NCBI GenBank assembly: GCA_009792885.1
Contig: WMCF01000066.1
Coordinates: 1,522,750 to 1,586,749 of the forward strand
Reading direction: 5' to 3'
Length of the DNA stretch: 64,000 nt
Origin: Eremophila alpestris peregrina
Lineage: Eukaryota > Chordata > Aves > Passeriformes > Alaudidae
Positions 53,640 through 64,000 of this stretch are shown piece by piece (position 1 is the first letter of the stretch; each line of letters starts with the position of its first letter). A model generated the notes under the pieces. That model had not been told where the DNA came from and ran no database searches. It was given only the letters and a program-made list of their open reading frames with translations. The position numbers and the translations under genes were made by a program.

Positions 53640-53959
53640 TCCGCCGCCCACGTGGCCAGCCCGGCCCGCTTCCGCCTCCGCCCACGTGACCCGACCCGGC
53701 CCCGCCAACCCGGACGGACACGTCACGGCTCGTTCCCCGCCGGCACCGCCCACCTCCCGCTCCGCCAATCGGGAGGCGCCGTGCTTCGCACGCCCCGCCC
53801 CACCCTCGATTGAGTTCGGCGCTTCGGCCAATGAGCGCGGCCGTACCTGGAGTGGCGTGCGCGTTGGCCAATGGGGAGCGGGCGGGGGCGGGGCGCGGGC
53901 TGGCGGCGGCGGCAGCAGGGCGGCTGCGCGGGGCGGATGGACGGGGCGGCGGGGCCGCG
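53640..53959 (+). promoter_or_regulatory. STT3A: STT3A CpG promoter and non-coding exon 1
   Basis: A CpG island with two CACGTG E-boxes (53649-53654 and 53683-53688), a CACGTCA element (53719-53725) and three same-strand CCAAT boxes (53765-53769, 53828-53832 and 53868-53872). A GC-rich first exon then ends at CGCG|GTGAGG (GT at 53960-53961). No TATA box was seen. Confidence 0.7.
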
Positions 53960-55234
53960 GTGAGGGACGGCACCGGCACCGGGGGAGCTGCGGGACCTCG
54001 GGCCTGGGGGTGGAGGCGTGCCCGGGTGTATGGGGTGCGGGATCTGCGGAGTGAGGGAGCTGAGGGGTCATGGGGTGCCCGGGCCTTGGAGGGTGCCCAG
54101 GCGTGTGGGGAGAGGGAGCCCGGGGCATTGGGGAGTCCCCAGGCGTGTGGGCTGAGACCCTGGGGCTGATCAGGGGCTGCTGCCTGCAGGTGCCCGGGGG
54201 GCGTGGGGGGCAGCACGGGGGACCGGGAGTGCTCTGTGTCACCGAGAGCTCCTGGGGGTGCAGGGTCCCCCCGAGGACATCGGGGCACCCCAGGGCAGAG
54301 CACTCGTGCCCGGAGGCATCTGCACTGTGCTCCATTATCCCAGGGGATCCAGGAAATAACCACCTCACGGCATTTCTGTACCAGGCAGTGCCCAGTGTGC
54401 ACCAGTCGGGATCACTTTTGGGCAGAGGAAGGCTTTTCCAGGCCCAGTTTGTTTGGTTTTAAATCTCAGCCTGTCCCAGTGCGTCCTCCCTGATGTAGCT
54501 CAGAGACCTGAATTGCACATTTACCCACCTGTGCTGGGACTGAGCCTGCCTGGAGCAGCAGGAGGGGTTTTCCTGGCTGATTGGGCAAGAAATGATTTGA
54601 AGAAATCTGAGTATTTTCAAGGTAGAAAGATGTTAAAGCTGTGATTCTTCAGTTTCACTTCTTTGTTGTGCAATCCCACGATTTCTGTGGCTTTTCCTCC
54701 CCCCAGGGAGGTTGAATTAAACAGCCACATTGTCTGGTGTGAGCAAAACCGATTTATTGTCCTGCTCTGCATTAACAAAGTATTGGGATATATATATATA
54801 TATTTGACTTAAGTAATCCAAAGTGGGAGTAACCATGAGCTGTTCAGATCTCCTGTGTATGAGAAAAAGCACCCATTTCTTGCATTCTCCATGGATTATA
54901 TTTTTTGTGCATTGTTTGCAAGTGATGGTTAAACTGCAGAGGGCATCCAGAGGGAAAGCAGGGGTTTTGCTCAAGTTTACACTGGGGTTTTGTTCTTTGC
55001 ACAGAGAAACAGGCACGTCCTCTGCCCCGGAGCAGTTCTGGGCTCTGTAAAGGAAGGAAAACCAGCCAGGACTTGGGGCGACAGCTCAGGTCAGGACAGG
55101 AGGTGAGGAGTTTGTGGGGGAGGCACAAGCACCTGGCAGGGGTGAAGGCTGGGCCAGAGTGGGGGATTTAAAGTGCAAAGGTTCATGAAGGCTTTAAAGA
55201 CAACAAGGTCTGAGTTGCTCTTGATTGTGTCCAG
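53960..55234 (+). other. STT3A leader intron, non-coding
   Basis: A 1.3-kb intron before the start-codon exon, whose acceptor ends at 55234. It contains a (TA)n microsatellite at 54788-54805. No other feature was seen. Confidence 0.6.
54788..54805. repeat. (TA)n microsatellite
   Basis: Nine alternating AT units in the STT3A leader intron. Confidence 0.9.
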
Positions 55235-55272
55235 GCATTGGAGGATCCTCAGGCCCTGCAGTTGATGTGAAA

Positions 55273-61880
<6,608 letters not shown>

Positions 61881-62139
61881 AGGAGCCGGCGCCGGCCGTG
61901 CCACACACCGCACTGACCCAGCCTTGGCCTGTGCAGCAGAGATTTGGGGGTTTGGTGGGGTTTCCAGGGGGGCTGTTCTGGGTTTGTTTTATACCGTTTG
62001 TAAGTGCAGGCAGCGGCGGGAGGAGCCTGCCCGCCCCGTCCTGCCGGGAGTGATTTTTATATACACACGGAGCCGCCGCCAAATCAGGAGCTGCGGCTCT
62101 CACCGGGGCTGATTGACCAGGAATTGTGAAGAATACACA

Positions 62140-62149
62140 AATAAATAAA
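62140..62149 (+). terminator. STT3A: Polyadenylation signals of STT3A
   Basis: Two overlapping AATAAA hexamers (62140-62145 and 62144-62149), about 260 bases past the stop codon. The CHEK1 start codon is only about 290 bases further on. Confidence 0.75.
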
Positions 62150-62219
62150 AGTAAATTTGGTGGGTTTTTTCCCCGAATTCTGTCAGAGGGGCGTTGGGGC
62201 CGTTTAGCTGCTTTCAATC

Positions 62220-63733
<1,514 letters not shown>

Positions 63734-63774
63734 GTGAGTGGGCAGCGCTGGAGGTGGGGATGCTGCTGGTGCCA

Positions 63775-64000
63775 GTGGTGATTCCTGCATGGCACTGGCC
63801 ATTCCTGTGATTCCCACCAGGCACTGACCATTCCTGTGATTCCCACACAGCACTGACCCTTCCTGTGATTCCCACAGGGCAGGCACTGACCCTTCCTGTG
63901 ATTCCCACATGGCACTGACCATTCCCATGATTCCCACATGGCACTGACCCTTCCTGTGATTCCCACAGGGCAGGCACTGACCCTTCCTGTGATTCCCACA
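63775..64000. repeat. Minisatellite in CHEK1 intron 3, cut by window edge
   Basis: Copies of a roughly 28-36-base unit around GCACTGACCCTTCCTGTGAT plus TCCCACA, varied by an optional GGGCAG insert. About seven copies are visible and the array is still running at 64000. Confidence 0.9.

Noticed and set aside
63775..64000. Regular repeats with variable spacers, CRISPR-like at first glance
   Set aside because: Units are head-to-tail with drift and no unique spacers, in a vertebrate intron.

Overview
This window is vertebrate nuclear DNA, almost certainly from a bird and perhaps a songbird. The coding exons are short, with GT-AG introns, CpG-island promoters and AATAAA or ATTAAA signals, and the interspersed repeats look like avian CR1 LINE ends. 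Spliced by hand, the exons give close full-length orthologues of a gene set found on human 11q24. From memory, that set lies on a microchromosome in chicken. I see no bacterial, plasmid, phage or CRISPR content, and no sign of a wholly new gene system.

Layout, left to right: 1-3.0 kb is a gene-free flank. DCPS (minus) has its coding exons at 3.2-19.3 kb. TIRAP (minus) codes at 19.9-21.0 kb and probably starts near 24.07 kb. FAM118B (plus) has its 5' end near 24.2 kb and codes at 28.4-34.2 kb. SRPRA (minus) codes at 35.6-40.9 kb, FOXRED1 (plus) at 41.1-44.7 kb, EI24 (plus) at 47.1-53.0 kb and STT3A (plus) at 55.3-61.9 kb. CHEK1 (plus) starts at 62.4 kb and runs off the right edge. Two assembly gaps are present: 16337-16925 in DCPS intron 2, and 45353-45637 in a C-rich repeat between FOXRED1 and EI24.

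Every exon chain closes in frame with consensus splice sites. Predicted lengths are DCPS 324, TIRAP 219, FAM118B 346, SRPRA 641, FOXRED1 523, EI24 343 and STT3A 705 residues. CHEK1 has only its first 118 codons here. The genes are neighbours rather than one pathway: mRNA cap scavenging (DCPS), Toll-like receptor signalling (TIRAP), a SIR2-fold protein (FAM118B), ER targeting and N-glycosylation (SRPRA, STT3A), an ER/autophagy membrane protein (EI24), complex I assembly (FOXRED1) and a DNA-damage checkpoint kinase (CHEK1).

Points most worth following up: two head-to-head promoters (TIRAP/FAM118B and SRPRA/FOXRED1); a gene order that differs from the human one by an inversion; a GC-AG intron in STT3A; loss of two residues in TIRAP that matter in human MAL; a tandem duplication that copied a FAM118B splice acceptor; a donor fused to a (GT)17 tract in FOXRED1; and several minisatellites.
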